Shown: positions 6,987 to 16,531, counted from the stretch's first letter. The stretch is DNA of 64,000 nt from Salinirubellus salinus (GCF_025231485.1 NZ_CP104003.1:3534001-3598000); one strand, 5' to 3'. Translations and numbers: made by a program. The notes: a model not told the origin generated them from the sequence alone.

Positions 6987-8978
6987 ATGGTCGATAACTT
7001 CAACGAGAAGGCTGATTTCATTTGGTCTATTGCGGATCTTCTCCGTGGGGATTACAAGCAGTCCGAGTATCAGAAGGTCATCCTCCCGCTGACGGTTCTG
7101 CGCCGTCTCGACTGCGTGACCGAGCCGAGCAAAGAAGAAGTGCTGGAGCGATACGAGATGCTCCAAGAGCAGGGTGTAGAGAACGTCGCCCCCTCGCTCA
7201 AGCGTGTCTCCGGGCAAGAGGTCTACAACACGAGCGAGTACACGTTCGAATCGCTCTGTAACGACCCGGACCAGATTGCCAGCAACCTCCAGTACTACAT
7301 CAACTCCTACGACGAGGACACCAAGGAGATTTTCGAGAAGTTCGACTTCGGCCACCAGATCCAGCGCCTCGACGAGGCGGACCTACTCTACAAAGTCGTT
7401 CGGAACTTTGCCGAAATCGACCTCCACCCCGACGAAGTGCCGAACGAGGAGATGGGCTACATCTACGAGGAACTCGTTCGGAAGTTCAACGAACTCAGCA
7501 ACGAGACTGCCGGGGAACACTTCACCCCGCGTGAGGTCATCGAGCTGATGGTGAACCTCATCTTCGACAAAGACGACGAAGTGTTGACCGAAGATGGGGT
7601 CGTTCGGACGGTGTACGACCCAGCCTGTGGGACTGGGGGGATGCTCAGTGTCGCAGAAGACCACGTCCGCAGCCTCAACGAGGGCGCGAAACTCCACGCA
7701 TTCGGGCAGGAACTCAACCCCGAGACATACGCAGTCTGTAACTCGGATATGCTGATTAAGGGGCAGGACCCGGACAACATCGCGTATGGAAACTCGTTCA
7801 CCGACGATGGATTTCCGAGCCGGACCTTCGACTACATGCTCTCTAATCCACCCTTCGGGGTTTCGTGGAAGAAGGTCAAGGACGAGATAGAGCGTGAACA
7901 CGACGAGATGGGGTACGCCGGTCGCTTTGGCGCAGGGACCCCGCGAATCGACGATGGTGCATTACTATTCCTCCAACATATGATCGACAAAATGAAAAGT
8001 CCAGAGGAGGGCGGGTCACGAATTGCTATCGTGCTCAATGGCTCCCCGCTATTCACAGGAGGTCCTAATAGCGGTGAATCTGGCATTCGGAGATGGATAA
8101 TTGAGAATGATTGGTTAGAATCGATTATCGGCTTACCTGACCAGCTCTTCTATAATACGGAGATCCACACATACCTTTGGATTATTAACAATAATAAGCC
8201 TAAGAATAGACGAGGAGAGGTTCAGCTTGTTGACGCCCGTGATATGTACGAGAAGATGGACGAAGGGTTGGGCAAAAAACGACATAGAATCTCTGACAAG
8301 CAGATCTCTAAAATCGTCTCAACAGTCGGGACTCACCAGACGGAAGAACGATCAAAAATATTCTCTAATGAATCGTTCGGCTATCGGCGGATTGTGATCG
8401 ATAGACCATTACGGATGAGCTTCCGCGCAACTAAAGAGCGTATCAACAGCTTGGATGATGAGCGTGCCTTCACCAATCGTGATGAAGATATACAAGAGAG
8501 AGTGAAATCAGCACTTTCGGAAATTGACTCAGACAAGGTATGGATGAACCGGGACGAGTTTATCGACGAAGTAGAATTTCGGTTTAATATGGCGGGTCTT
8601 GACGTTCGGAAAAGTGTATATAACGCCGTTGAGAGGTCTCTTGGTGAACGAAATCCGGACGCAGATGTTGTTAGAGATAAGAATGGGAATCCAGAACATG
8701 ATATCGATCGACGAACTAGAGAAAGAGTTCCACTAGAGCAAGATCCAGAAGAGTACTTTGCAAATGAAGTGAAACCTTATGCAAATAATGCTTGGATCAA
8801 TGACTCAAAAAAATACTATGATGATGAGGATGGTCAACTGGGAGTTGTAGGATATGAAATAAACTTTGACAGGCATTTTTATCAATATGACTCACCCAGA
8901 GATCTTCAGGAGATAGACAGAGAACTCCAAAAGGTGAATCAAGAGATACGGAATTTACTTGATGAGGTGGCCAAGTGA
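6987..8978 (+). CDS. hsdM: Type I restriction-modification system, methyltransferase subunit
   Basis: A 663-aa N6-adenine methyltransferase subunit of a type I system. The N-terminal HsdM helical domain begins FNEKADFIWSIADLLRG. The AdoMet-binding motif DPACGTGGML is at about 211-220 and the catalytic NPPF at about 288-291. It is longer than the usual 480-540 aa, with about 150 extra C-terminal residues rich in charged helices. From roughly position 7970 to the end the DNA turns AT-rich (22 of 60 G/C at 8161-8220 against 36 of 60 at 7501-7560), so the gene is a composition hybrid. It is first in an operon with hsdS (GTGA overlap). Confidence 0.95.
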   Translation: MVDNFNEKADFIWSIADLLRGDYKQSEYQKVILPLTVLRRLDCVTEPSKEEVLERYEMLQEQGVENVAPSLKRVSGQEVYNTSEYTFESLCNDPDQIASNLQYYINSYDEDTKEIFEKFDFGHQIQRLDEADLLYKVVRNFAEIDLHPDEVPNEEMGYIYEELVRKFNELSNETAGEHFTPREVIELMVNLIFDKDDEVLTEDGVVRTVYDPACGTGGMLSVAEDHVRSLNEGAKLHAFGQELNPETYAVCNSDMLIKGQDPDNIAYGNSFTDDGFPSRTFDYMLSNPPFGVSWKKVKDEIEREHDEMGYAGRFGAGTPRIDDGALLFLQHMIDKMKSPEEGGSRIAIVLNGSPLFTGGPNSGESGIRRWIIENDWLESIIGLPDQLFYNTEIHTYLWIINNNKPKNRRGEVQLVDARDMYEKMDEGLGKKRHRISDKQISKIVSTVGTHQTEERSKIFSNESFGYRRIVIDRPLRMSFRATKERINSLDDERAFTNRDEDIQERVKSALSEIDSDKVWMNRDEFIDEVEFRFNMAGLDVRKSVYNAVERSLGERNPDADVVRDKNGNPEHDIDRRTRERVPLEQDPEEYFANEVKPYANNAWINDSKKYYDDEDGQLGVVGYEINFDRHFYQYDSPRDLQEIDRELQKVNQEIRNLLDEVAK

Positions 8979-10291
8979 CCCCAAGCAGGAAGTTCGGAGA
9001 GACAGGGGCGCGTGACGTGACCGAGGTTCGTCTGAACTATGTAACGGAGATAAACCCTTCAAAATCTGAAGTTTCGTCACTACCTGATGAAACTGAGGTG
9101 TCATTCATACCGATGGAGGATTTTGGGAGGAGAAATTCAATCAACGGATCAACGACACGTCCGATTAAGGAAGTGTATGATGGCTATACCTATTTTGCAG
9201 AAGGAGATGTTGTAATTGCAAAAATAACTCCTTGCTTTGAGAATCAAAAAGGAGCTATTTGCAGGAATCTTACAAACGGAATCGGATTCGGCACAACGGA
9301 ACTCTATGTCCTGCGTCCCAGCTCTGATCTCGAGCCACGATACCTCTGGTACGTATTGCGATCTAAGCCGTTCATGGATGACGGCGTGGCATCAATGAGA
9401 GGGGCAGCGGGTCAACAGCGAGTACCAAGTGAATTTGTAGAGAACTTTTCAATACCTCTCTATGAGCAAGAAACTCAAAGGGCAATTGCCGACTATCTGG
9501 ATGAGCGGATAACCAAGATAGATACCTTGATTGATAAAAAATCAGAGCTTCTTGACTTGCTCGAAGACAAGAAAGAGTCAATCACTACTGAGTACACAAC
9601 ACGAGGGGTTGACTCCCAAAATACGCTGAAGAGCGTTGAACAAGAGTGGGTGGGGAAAGTACCATCTCATTGGGAAGAAACACGAATTGGAAGTTTGATT
9701 GAGGAGGTCAAAAACCCGGTTGATGTAGATGAGTCAGAGGAGTACCAAGAAATTGGGATACGCTCATATGGGAAGGGGATATTCCACAAAGAACCAGTTG
9801 AAGGTGAAGATATCGGGGACAAGCGTGTGTTCTGGGTCGAGAATAATGCACTTATCTTTAATATTGTGTTCGCTTGGGAGGGGGCAGTCGCCGTAACTTC
9901 AGAGGACGAAGTAGGTATGATTGCATCGCATCGATTTCCGATGTACGTCCCAAAGCAAGATGTATGTTTAGAGTATTTGAAATATTTCTTCACCCATGGA
10001 TATGGGCAAGGGATCCTTGATTGGAACTCACCGGGTGCAGCGGGACGGAATCGGACCCTAAATAGGAGCGCAATGTTGAACGAACGATTTTGGTTTCCGT
10101 CTTTTGAGGAGCAGCAACGAATTGTAGAGTCAATTAGTAGGAAAGTGAATCTTATTGACGAATTATCGGGCAATATTGAAAAATCAATTGAACTTCTGAA
10201 GGAGAAAAGAGAGACCCTGATTACTGCAGCAGTCGCGGGGCAGATTGATGTCACAGAAGAGCAAGGTGAGGAACAAGAGTCCTTCGCATGA
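8975..10291 (+). CDS. hsdS: Type I restriction-modification system, specificity subunit
   Basis: A 438-aa specificity subunit with two target-recognition domains (about residues 1-170 and 200-380). Each is followed by a conserved helical region: EQETQRAIADYLDERI and FEEQQRIVESISRKV, then the usual KRETLITAAVAGQIDV end. It starts with GTG overlapping the hsdM stop and ends with ATGA overlapping hsdR, so all three genes are translationally coupled. The whole gene is AT-rich compared with hsdR and the 5' half of hsdM, which fits replacement of the specificity module by recombination. The recognition sequence cannot be read from the protein. Confidence 0.95.
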   Translation: MTPSRKFGETGARDVTEVRLNYVTEINPSKSEVSSLPDETEVSFIPMEDFGRRNSINGSTTRPIKEVYDGYTYFAEGDVVIAKITPCFENQKGAICRNLTNGIGFGTTELYVLRPSSDLEPRYLWYVLRSKPFMDDGVASMRGAAGQQRVPSEFVENFSIPLYEQETQRAIADYLDERITKIDTLIDKKSELLDLLEDKKESITTEYTTRGVDSQNTLKSVEQEWVGKVPSHWEETRIGSLIEEVKNPVDVDESEEYQEIGIRSYGKGIFHKEPVEGEDIGDKRVFWVENNALIFNIVFAWEGAVAVTSEDEVGMIASHRFPMYVPKQDVCLEYLKYFFTHGYGQGILDWNSPGAAGRNRTLNRSAMLNERFWFPSFEEQQRIVESISRKVNLIDELSGNIEKSIELLKEKRETLITAAVAGQIDVTEEQGEEQESFA

Positions 10292-13251
10292 GCAGTAAGT
10301 ACGACGAGCAGGCGTTTGAGACCCACATAGAACAGCACCTGCTTGATGGTCAGTACGAGCAGCTCGACTCCGACGAGTTTGATGCCGAGCGGGGACTGTT
10401 CCCCGACGTGCTTGTCTCGTTCGTCAAAGACACTCAACCTGATCGCTGGCATCAATTGGAGACTGCCTACAAGGGGAATGCCCGTCAGCGGTTCCTTCAG
10501 GAACTTACGAGTGCCCTTGAAAGACAAGGAGCGCTAGAACTCCTACGCCACGGTCTCAAAACCACGGGAACTGTAATCAAACTCGCCTTCTTCCAGCCTA
10601 ACACCGGAAAGAACCCAGAGATTCAGAAGCAGTACGAAGCCAATCGGCTTGGGGTCACCCGGCAGTTCTACTACTCGGCGACGAAAGAGTCGCCCAGCAT
10701 CGACCTCGCTTTGAGCGTCAACGGCATTCCTGTGGCGACAGCAGAGCTGAAGAACCCCGCTACTGGTCAGACTGTTGAAAACGCCAAACAGCAGTATAAA
10801 CAGGACCGAGACCCCGGTGAACCGGTACTCAAATTCAAGCGCGGGTGCTTGGTCCACTTTGCGGTAGACCCGAACGAGGTTGAGTACACCACCGAGATAG
10901 ACGGCGAAGACACGTACTTCCTCCCGTTCAACAAGGGTCACGACGGGGGTGCGGGAAACCCACCGAACGAGAACGGTCACCGGACAGCGTACCTCTGGGA
11001 GGAGGTTTGGGCGAAGGACTCGTGGATGGAAATTCTCCAGCGTTTCATACACATCGACGAGGAGGAGATCCGCAAGGACGGCGTAAAGGTGGAAGAAGAG
11101 GAGACGATGATCTTTCCCCGCTACCACCAACTGGAGTGCGTTCGTCAGCTGGTGGCCAGCACGCGTGAAGACGGGGCTGGAGAGGACTACCTTGTCCAGC
11201 ACTCTACTGGGAGCGGTAAGAGCAAGTCTATCGCGTGGCTGGTCCACCGACTGGTCTCTCTCCACAACGATGCAGACGAAGCTGTGTTCGACGGGGTTGT
11301 CGTCGTCACTGACCGAACAGTCCTTGACGAGCAGCTCCGGAACACCATCTACGAACTCGATCACAAGACTGGCGTCGTCCACGCAATCAAGGGAGAGGGA
11401 CAGTCGAAGTCGAAGGAACTCGCGGAGGCACTCGAAGCTGGGAAGCCAGTCGTCATCACCACTCTCCAGACGTTCCCCTACGTCATCGAGCACACGCAAG
11501 GACTACCAGACCGAGACTACGCCGTGGTTGTCGATGAGGCGCACAGTAGCCAGACTGGGGAGATGGCGAAGGAGATGAAGCAGATACTCGCGGGAGAAAA
11601 CATCGAGGAGGATGACGACTGGGAGGACCTCCTCGCCAAGAGCGCCTCAGCGCGGGGGAAACAGGACAACCTCAGCTTCTTCGCTTTCACCGCGACGCCC
11701 AAGGGGAAGACGCTGGAGGCGTTCGGAGATGTCCCCGAGGGTGGAGACAAACCTGAACCGTTCCACGTCTACTCGATGCGACAGGCAATCGAGGAGGGAT
11801 TCATCCTCGATCCTCTCCAGCACTACACCACCTACGACACGTTCTATAACATCGCCAAGGTCATCGAGGAAGACCCACAGGTGCCGCAAAAGAAGGCTGT
11901 CAAGGCGGTCTCGAAGTTCCTCAAGCTTCACCCCCACAACATTTCGCAGAAGGTGGAAATCATCGTCGAACACTTCCGCAATCACACTCAGCACAAGATA
12001 GGGGGAAAGGCGAAAGCGATGGTCGTCACGTCCTCGCGGCTCCACGCCGTGCGGTACAAGAAGGCGATAGACAAATACATCGAGGAGAACGGGTACGATA
12101 TCGGTGCGCTAGTGGCCTTCTCTGGGACGGTTGACGACGATGGCATCGAGTACACAGAACAGGGAATGAACGACGGTATCAAGCAGTCAGAACTGCCCAA
12201 CAAATTCAGCTCGTCGGACTACCAAGTGCTGGTCGTAGCGGACAAGTACCAGACTGGCTTCGACCAGCCACTCCTCCACACGATGTACGTGGACAAGAAG
12301 CTCTCTGGGGTGCAAGCGGTTCAGACCCTTTCCCGTCTCAACAGGACTCATCCGGGGAAAGAGGACACGTTCGTCCTCGACTTCGAGAACGATCAAGAGG
12401 ACATCTACGACGCTTTCAAGCCCTACTACGAAACAACGACTGTCGAGGAGACGACCGACCCCCAGCACATCTACCAGCTGGAGTCGGAACTCGACGCGAT
12501 GCAGATGTACAGCCGCGAGCAGGTAGACAAGTTCGCGGAAGCCTTCTTCAGTCCCGATAACCGAGCGACTGAGCAAGCCCATGCGAAATTGAGTAGTCTC
12601 GTCCAGCCCGCCCACGACAACTTCATCGTCGCGGATGAGGAGACGCAGGACGAATTCCGGTCGAAGCTTCGCTCATTCCTCCGTCTCTACAAGTTCCAGT
12701 CGCAGGTCGTGACCTACGAAGATACTCGGCTCGAGAAGCTGTACACGTTCGGACGGTTCCTCTACAAGGAACTGCCCCGCAAGTCTGGTGAGTCACGGGT
12801 CGAGTTCAACGATGAACTGGCACTCCAGTACTATCGGCTAGAGAAGTCTGGTGAGGGGAAAATCGAACTTGGTTCTGGAGGGGGAGAGGTCTCGGTGCCA
12901 ACGGAGACTGGTACCGGTGGCAAAGACGACGAAGAAGTCGAACTGTCGTCCATCGTCGAGAAAATCAACGAGGCACTTGGGACCGACTTTACCGAGGCTG
13001 ACCAGCTGTTCCTTGATCAACTGAAAGAAGACGCGCTGGAGGATGACCATCTGCGACGGTCCGCGCAGGTGAATAGCCCCGAGAATTTCGCGCTTGAATT
13101 TGACGACACGCTAACCGACATGTTCATCGACAGGATGGACCAGAATCAGGAACTCTTTGCGAAGTTTATGGACAACGACGAGGTGCAACAGGCGATTACG
13201 AAACACCTCCGTCGAGAGGTCTACGAGGAGAGCCAGACTGCCGACAGTTGA
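10288..13251 (+). CDS. hsdR: Type I restriction-modification system, restriction/translocase subunit
   Basis: A 987-aa motor and nuclease subunit. The N-terminal PD-(D/E)XK nuclease is marked by SIDLALSVNGIPVATAELKN (about residues 136-155). The helicase core follows: Walker A HSTGSGKSKS (about 305-314), DEAH box VVVDEAHSSQ (about 412-421), motif III FTATPKG (about 466) and motif VI QTLSRLNRTHPG (about 679). The C-terminal third is charged and helical, for contact with HsdM/S. All key residues are present, so the system looks functional. Base composition returns to host-like values at the start of this gene. Confidence 0.95.
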   Translation: MSSKYDEQAFETHIEQHLLDGQYEQLDSDEFDAERGLFPDVLVSFVKDTQPDRWHQLETAYKGNARQRFLQELTSALERQGALELLRHGLKTTGTVIKLAFFQPNTGKNPEIQKQYEANRLGVTRQFYYSATKESPSIDLALSVNGIPVATAELKNPATGQTVENAKQQYKQDRDPGEPVLKFKRGCLVHFAVDPNEVEYTTEIDGEDTYFLPFNKGHDGGAGNPPNENGHRTAYLWEEVWAKDSWMEILQRFIHIDEEEIRKDGVKVEEEETMIFPRYHQLECVRQLVASTREDGAGEDYLVQHSTGSGKSKSIAWLVHRLVSLHNDADEAVFDGVVVVTDRTVLDEQLRNTIYELDHKTGVVHAIKGEGQSKSKELAEALEAGKPVVITTLQTFPYVIEHTQGLPDRDYAVVVDEAHSSQTGEMAKEMKQILAGENIEEDDDWEDLLAKSASARGKQDNLSFFAFTATPKGKTLEAFGDVPEGGDKPEPFHVYSMRQAIEEGFILDPLQHYTTYDTFYNIAKVIEEDPQVPQKKAVKAVSKFLKLHPHNISQKVEIIVEHFRNHTQHKIGGKAKAMVVTSSRLHAVRYKKAIDKYIEENGYDIGALVAFSGTVDDDGIEYTEQGMNDGIKQSELPNKFSSSDYQVLVVADKYQTGFDQPLLHTMYVDKKLSGVQAVQTLSRLNRTHPGKEDTFVLDFENDQEDIYDAFKPYYETTTVEETTDPQHIYQLESELDAMQMYSREQVDKFAEAFFSPDNRATEQAHAKLSSLVQPAHDNFIVADEETQDEFRSKLRSFLRLYKFQSQVVTYEDTRLEKLYTFGRFLYKELPRKSGESRVEFNDELALQYYRLEKSGEGKIELGSGGGEVSVPTETGTGGKDDEEVELSSIVEKINEALGTDFTEADQLFLDQLKEDALEDDHLRRSAQVNSPENFALEFDDTLTDMFIDRMDQNQELFAKFMDNDEVQQAITKHLRREVYEESQTADS

Positions 13252-13342
13252 TGAGATTCATTGGGGAGCCGCTGATTACAATATAATTCCGCTCGGTCCG
13301 TATCAGGACCCGGTAGCCAGAACAGCTATATCTGTACTTGTG

Positions 13343-13633
13343 TTACAAGTGCGCTCGCTCAAACGCTTCTTCAGCTTTATTCTGCATATCGTCAGTCATC
13401 GACTCAAACATCGCCCGATTATACCAGCGTAAGCAAGCCTCAAAGGTCTCTGCTCCCTCAAGTTCGAGCAACTCGGTGCCATTGATAAAACCAGTACCAA
13501 GCCGCTTCTTGCGCTCTATCTGCACGTCTCTGACCATCTTGTGCTTCATCTTACTCATCTCGCTCTCTGATGGAGGCGTAGCACCCTCATAGGCAATCTC
13601 CGCTGAGGTCGGCATCGCATCAAAAGTCGTCAT
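13343..13633 (-). CDS. Small protein, last gene of a micro-ORF operon
   Basis: A 96-aa protein with a polar N-terminus and a helical, Met/Glu-rich C-terminus. Its ATG overlaps the TGA of the preceding 49-aa gene (ATGA at 13630-13633). No family recognised. It is the third of three overlapping minus-strand genes between hsdR and the 309-aa gene. The stops of hsdR and this gene face each other 92 bp apart. Confidence 0.5.
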   Translation of the reverse strand: MTTFDAMPTSAEIAYEGATPPSESEMSKMKHKMVRDVQIERKKRLGTGFINGTELLELEGAETFEACLRWYNRAMFESMTDDMQNKAEEAFERAHL

Positions 13634-13779
13634 TGCTTGTCACCCCGGATCTTAGCAGCCTGTTCCTCCAACTTCTCTGCCTGCTCTCGCAATCTCTCCG
13701 CTCCATCTTCCAATTCGTCAGCAACCGAATCATCGCGAAATGAGAGAGCAAATCCATCATCCAGTGGCTCGGTACGCAT
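13630..13779 (-). CDS. 49-aa acidic coiled-coil micro-protein
   Basis: Translates as a short protein with an N-terminal MRTEPLDDG and then a heptad-like helix of repeated Glu-Gln/Lys-Leu. It overlaps the upstream stop by one base (TAATG at 13777-13781) and the downstream start by four (ATGA), so it is clearly part of a coupled unit even though it is small. Possible roles are dimerisation or antitoxin-like; this is speculation. Confidence 0.5.
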   Translation of the reverse strand: MRTEPLDDGFALSFRDDSVADELEDGAERLREQAEKLEEQAAKIRGDKQ

Positions 13780-14033
13780 TACGTACCACCTCCAATCCGG
13801 GCGAGCAGCTTGAGTGCGTAAATCGCGTCATCAACGTTGAAATCCCTGAATTGAGTGTTGGTCAGTTGCTCACGTGCCCCTTCGAGCTTTTCAGCGACTC
13901 TTGATGCATCCTCTGGAGTCTCGCACAAGTCTGCAAACCGCCAGTACAGTTGCTCAGAGCGAGGAGTGATCCAATTCACCGACTGTTCCACATCGTGCTT
14001 CCGTGATTGGAAGCTGCAGTTACATCCTGTCAT
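13779..14033 (-). CDS. Small protein, first gene of micro-ORF operon
   Basis: An 84-aa protein with a Cys pair close to the start (TGCNCSF) and a helical remainder. A TTTAAG/TTATTTTTT stretch about 45-50 bp before the ATG (around 14070-14085) is the likely promoter. It is followed with a 1-base overlap by the 49-aa gene. No family recognised. A later in-frame GTG could be the true start, giving a protein without the Cys pair. Confidence 0.5.
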   Translation of the reverse strand: MTGCNCSFQSRKHDVEQSVNWITPRSEQLYWRFADLCETPEDASRVAEKLEGAREQLTNTQFRDFNVDDAIYALKLLARIGGGT

Positions 14034-14265
14034 CGTTATCTAAAGGTTGATTACTATCTACACACTCGTAGGAAAAAATAACTTAAATATTTGTCGGCTA
14101 TATGGGTCGAGAATTGGTCGTACGCACGTATATGGGGTGTCAAAATACGCAGAAACGCAATAAAAGCTACAAATTCGTAGCTCTCGCTCACTCAGCTGTT
14201 AGTTCCGTAGTAAGCGTCAACCCGACCAGCAAACACGATAAAATCGAGTTAAAACAGTCCACGAA

Positions 14266-15195
14266 TCAAACCGGTGCTTCGTGGTTCTCTCTCCAGTTTG
14301 ATTGGACATACTCCCGTAAGTCGTCATCCAGTAGACCCGCGTCATCGTAAGCCCGTAGGACACGCGTAGCCGTCTGATAACCTGCAAAATCATACGTGCT
14401 GACAACAGTCACGATCTTGCCAACGTCCTCCTGAACTTCAGTGCGCACCGGCTTGTCAATCAAGTTGTTTGACCCGATTTCTAGGCTGACACCAAGGTTG
14501 TCCTTGATTGACGACCCAAATTCTTCCTCGTACTTCCGACGGGCAGTAGCCTCCGAATCCTTCGAATTTTCCCCTATTGTATATCGCGCTCGGTGGTCGT
14601 TCTGCTGGATACCAGTTTCCACAACTGCATTAAGAAGGTCGTCTTCATCCACTATTTGATTAGTCTCGTACTTGATGTACTCCCGAGCGTACCGTCCGAT
14701 AGTAGACCGCCCATAGCCAGCGATTTTGTACGCTTGCTCCACCGAGTCGCGGTCTGAAGTCTCCCAGAACCGGAGAATTCCAGTAATGAGGTCGTCCGCA
14801 TCATAGGGAGATGCCCCACGACCAGACGCAGCTTCTAACGCTTCTTGACTCCAGTTGTCGGGATTGACTTCTACATCATCTTGCTCAAGATGGTCAGCAA
14901 GCTCAATGGTCTCCTCCGACCAGCTTTCAGATTGGGATGGAGAGGCATCCGCAGGAGGGTTAACAGTGTGTGTTGTATTTTCAGGTACACCCATCATCTC
15001 CGCGACCCACGAGTGGATATCGTCAACTTGGGATTCCATCGACCCGTCTGGATTGTACGACTGGACGATGCGGTCTAAGACCAAACCCTTCTTTTTTGAC
15101 GTTCCATACCACTCTTCCTGCAATTCTTCTAAGATACGATTCGTTTCCGCGTCAACCGGTACGTTGACTGTCGTTTTCTCGTCTGACATGTCCAA
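14266..15195 (-). CDS. Element protein with ribbon-helix-helix-like N-terminus
   Basis: A 309-aa protein. Residues about 8-50 (TTVNVPVDAETNRILEELQ, then KKKGLVLDRIV) resemble the beta strand and two helices of a ribbon-helix-helix DNA-binding domain. A Ser/Pro-rich acidic linker (about 70-105) leads to a helical C-terminal region with GYGRSTIGRYAREYI (about 165), which may be a second helix-turn-helix. The start at 15195 has TATA-like TATAAATAG about 25 bp upstream, so the mRNA is probably leaderless. Plausible roles are element regulator, partition or replication control; none is proven. Confidence 0.55.
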   Translation of the reverse strand: MDMSDEKTTVNVPVDAETNRILEELQEEWYGTSKKKGLVLDRIVQSYNPDGSMESQVDDIHSWVAEMMGVPENTTHTVNPPADASPSQSESWSEETIELADHLEQDDVEVNPDNWSQEALEAASGRGASPYDADDLITGILRFWETSDRDSVEQAYKIAGYGRSTIGRYAREYIKYETNQIVDEDDLLNAVVETGIQQNDHRARYTIGENSKDSEATARRKYEEEFGSSIKDNLGVSLEIGSNNLIDKPVRTEVQEDVGKIVTVVSTYDFAGYQTATRVLRAYDDAGLLDDDLREYVQSNWRENHEAPV

Positions 15196-15237
15196 TTTGG
15201 CTCAGGAAATAGCACTATAAATAGTCTTTGGCAACTC

Positions 15238-15310
15238 GTATGTTTTATCTTATATATTATAAATAATAAATGTTAGTTAGTAAGTAGTGTATGTGTATAT
15301 TGGTAATAGC
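15238..15310. other. Strongly AT-rich tract
   Basis: A run of mostly A and T (including TTATATATTATAAATAATAAATG) between the 309-aa gene and the small genes to its right. It is the most AT-rich stretch in the element. It may be a promoter region or a DNA-unwinding site for replication of the excised element. No clear iterons were seen. Confidence 0.4.
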
Positions 15311-15473
15311 AACAACCAATCAGCCTGTGTCAACCAACTCTAAACTTCTGCCAGAAGCCGTCTGTAACAGTATCTTGTTCAGCCGTGGTCCCCCCCGATG
15401 ACAGACCACCGTCTAAATCAGAAACAAACACACACTCTCGTACTGGCTGTGCGGGGCTTATCCTTCTCGGCTG

Positions 15474-15608
15474 TTACTCATCCCGGTCAGCGGCAATCCT
15501 AACATCATAGAACCGAGGATTGGCTTCCAGTCGCTCCTCAGCTTTCTCCCAGTCGATATCCTGCTCAGATAGACATTGCAGCTTGGTCTCAATCGTCTTG
15601 TCGTCCAT
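15474..15608 (-). CDS. 44-aa micro-protein coupled to wHTH regulator
   Basis: A short charged protein with a Trp-containing helix and a C-terminal IAADRDE tail. It starts at ATG 15608 inside the last codons of the upstream wHTH gene (20-bp overlap), so translation is likely coupled. No family recognised. Confidence 0.45.
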   Translation of the reverse strand: MDDKTIETKLQCLSEQDIDWEKAEERLEANPRFYDVRIAADRDE

Positions 15609-16125
15609 TGGAAGTCAGGACTGCCATCTCGACGTTCCGTCCCTCCACCTCTCCATCCAATAACTCAACAAGCCGCTCAATGCGAGTATGCGCAAGCTTG
15701 GCTCCGTCGTTGTTCGTTTCAACTCGCTCAGTGATCTCTCGCATCTTCTCCGGTAACGTCTGATTGATGTATTCCTTCACCTCTTCTAATTTTTCCTCAT
15801 GCTCGCTTACCTGTTCGCTTAGGTCCTCTACCGCCAATTCTAATTCCTCAACCCGTTCGTTTCCAATGGAGAAGCGGGCTTGGCCACTCTCGGTCAGGGT
15901 GTAGTGGGCGACCTCGTTCCCATTGACCTCTCTACTGTATTCCTCGACTAGCCCTGTTTCTAACAGATGCTCGTTGACGGCGTGCCGGACTTGGTGCTTC
16001 TCTAAGCTCTGGACTCCGGCGTTACCCGAGGCGTCTGCTATCTGTTTTAGAGATGCTGGTCGGGGGTACTGACTGATTGTCTGCAGTACTCTATCGGCGT
16101 TGACACTGATTTTCTGTTGGCTCAT
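15589..16125 (-). CDS. Winged-helix plus coiled-coil regulator
   Basis: A 178-aa protein. Residues about 8-80 have the pattern of a winged helix (VLQTISQYPRPASLKQIADA, then a recognition-helix-like segment, then LTESGQARF at the wing end). Residues about 88-160 form a long acidic coiled coil. This layout is common in haloarchaeal plasmid and virus regulators. It probably controls genes of the element, perhaps the neighbouring integrase. The operator is not identified. Confidence 0.6.
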   Translation of the reverse strand: MSQQKISVNADRVLQTISQYPRPASLKQIADASGNAGVQSLEKHQVRHAVNEHLLETGLVEEYSREVNGNEVAHYTLTESGQARFSIGNERVEELELAVEDLSEQVSEHEEKLEEVKEYINQTLPEKMREITERVETNNDGAKLAHTRIERLVELLDGEVEGRNVEMAVLTSNGRQDD

Positions 16126-16248
16126 ACTCTGTACTACGTGTTTTCTGTTGCAAAGGGCTGTACCTGCGAGGGAGTGTCTGCACGCTCCGACTGCTGTCCT
16201 TGGGGGACTGCCAGCGATGCCGATTCCCGAGGAGGGGTGCAGAATGGA

Positions 16249-16467
16249 TTACTCCTGCTCGACCCGCACCTTGATCTCCTGCTCATCTTCCTTTTGAGTG
16301 GACCCCCCGAAAGTCCCCAACACGAAGGCGAGTCCAAGGACTCCATACATCAATATATCTGTCATCAGTAAGTCAGCCAGCCAAGCGTAATCCATGCTCC
16401 AGTACAGGATGGCGATGTACACGATAGCAGCTCCAATAGCCGTCTTAATCCCGTCTGCTGCTCCCAT
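16249..16467 (-). CDS. Small two-helix membrane protein
   Basis: A 72-aa protein from ATG 16467, with hydrophobic segments at about residues 10-25 and 38-55, a Gly-rich start and a charged Lys/Glu tail. A TATA-like GATTATC lies about 26 bp before this ATG, which favours it over the TTG at 16476. Small membrane proteins are common in haloarchaeal viruses and islands. No function can be assigned. Confidence 0.5.
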   Translation of the reverse strand: MGAADGIKTAIGAAIVYIAILYWSMDYAWLADLLMTDILMYGVLGLAFVLGTFGGSTQKEDEQEIKVRVEQE

Positions 16468-16531
16468 ACCTACCAAGACGGCAGAAGATCAGATAATCAT
16501 ACTTTAGACGACTCTGAAGATATCAACCCAG

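Noticed and set aside
14102-14350. Plus-strand frame in the gap between the micro-ORF operon and the 309-aa gene
   Set aside because: It overlaps the end of the 309-aa gene and has no recognisable domain or coupling.
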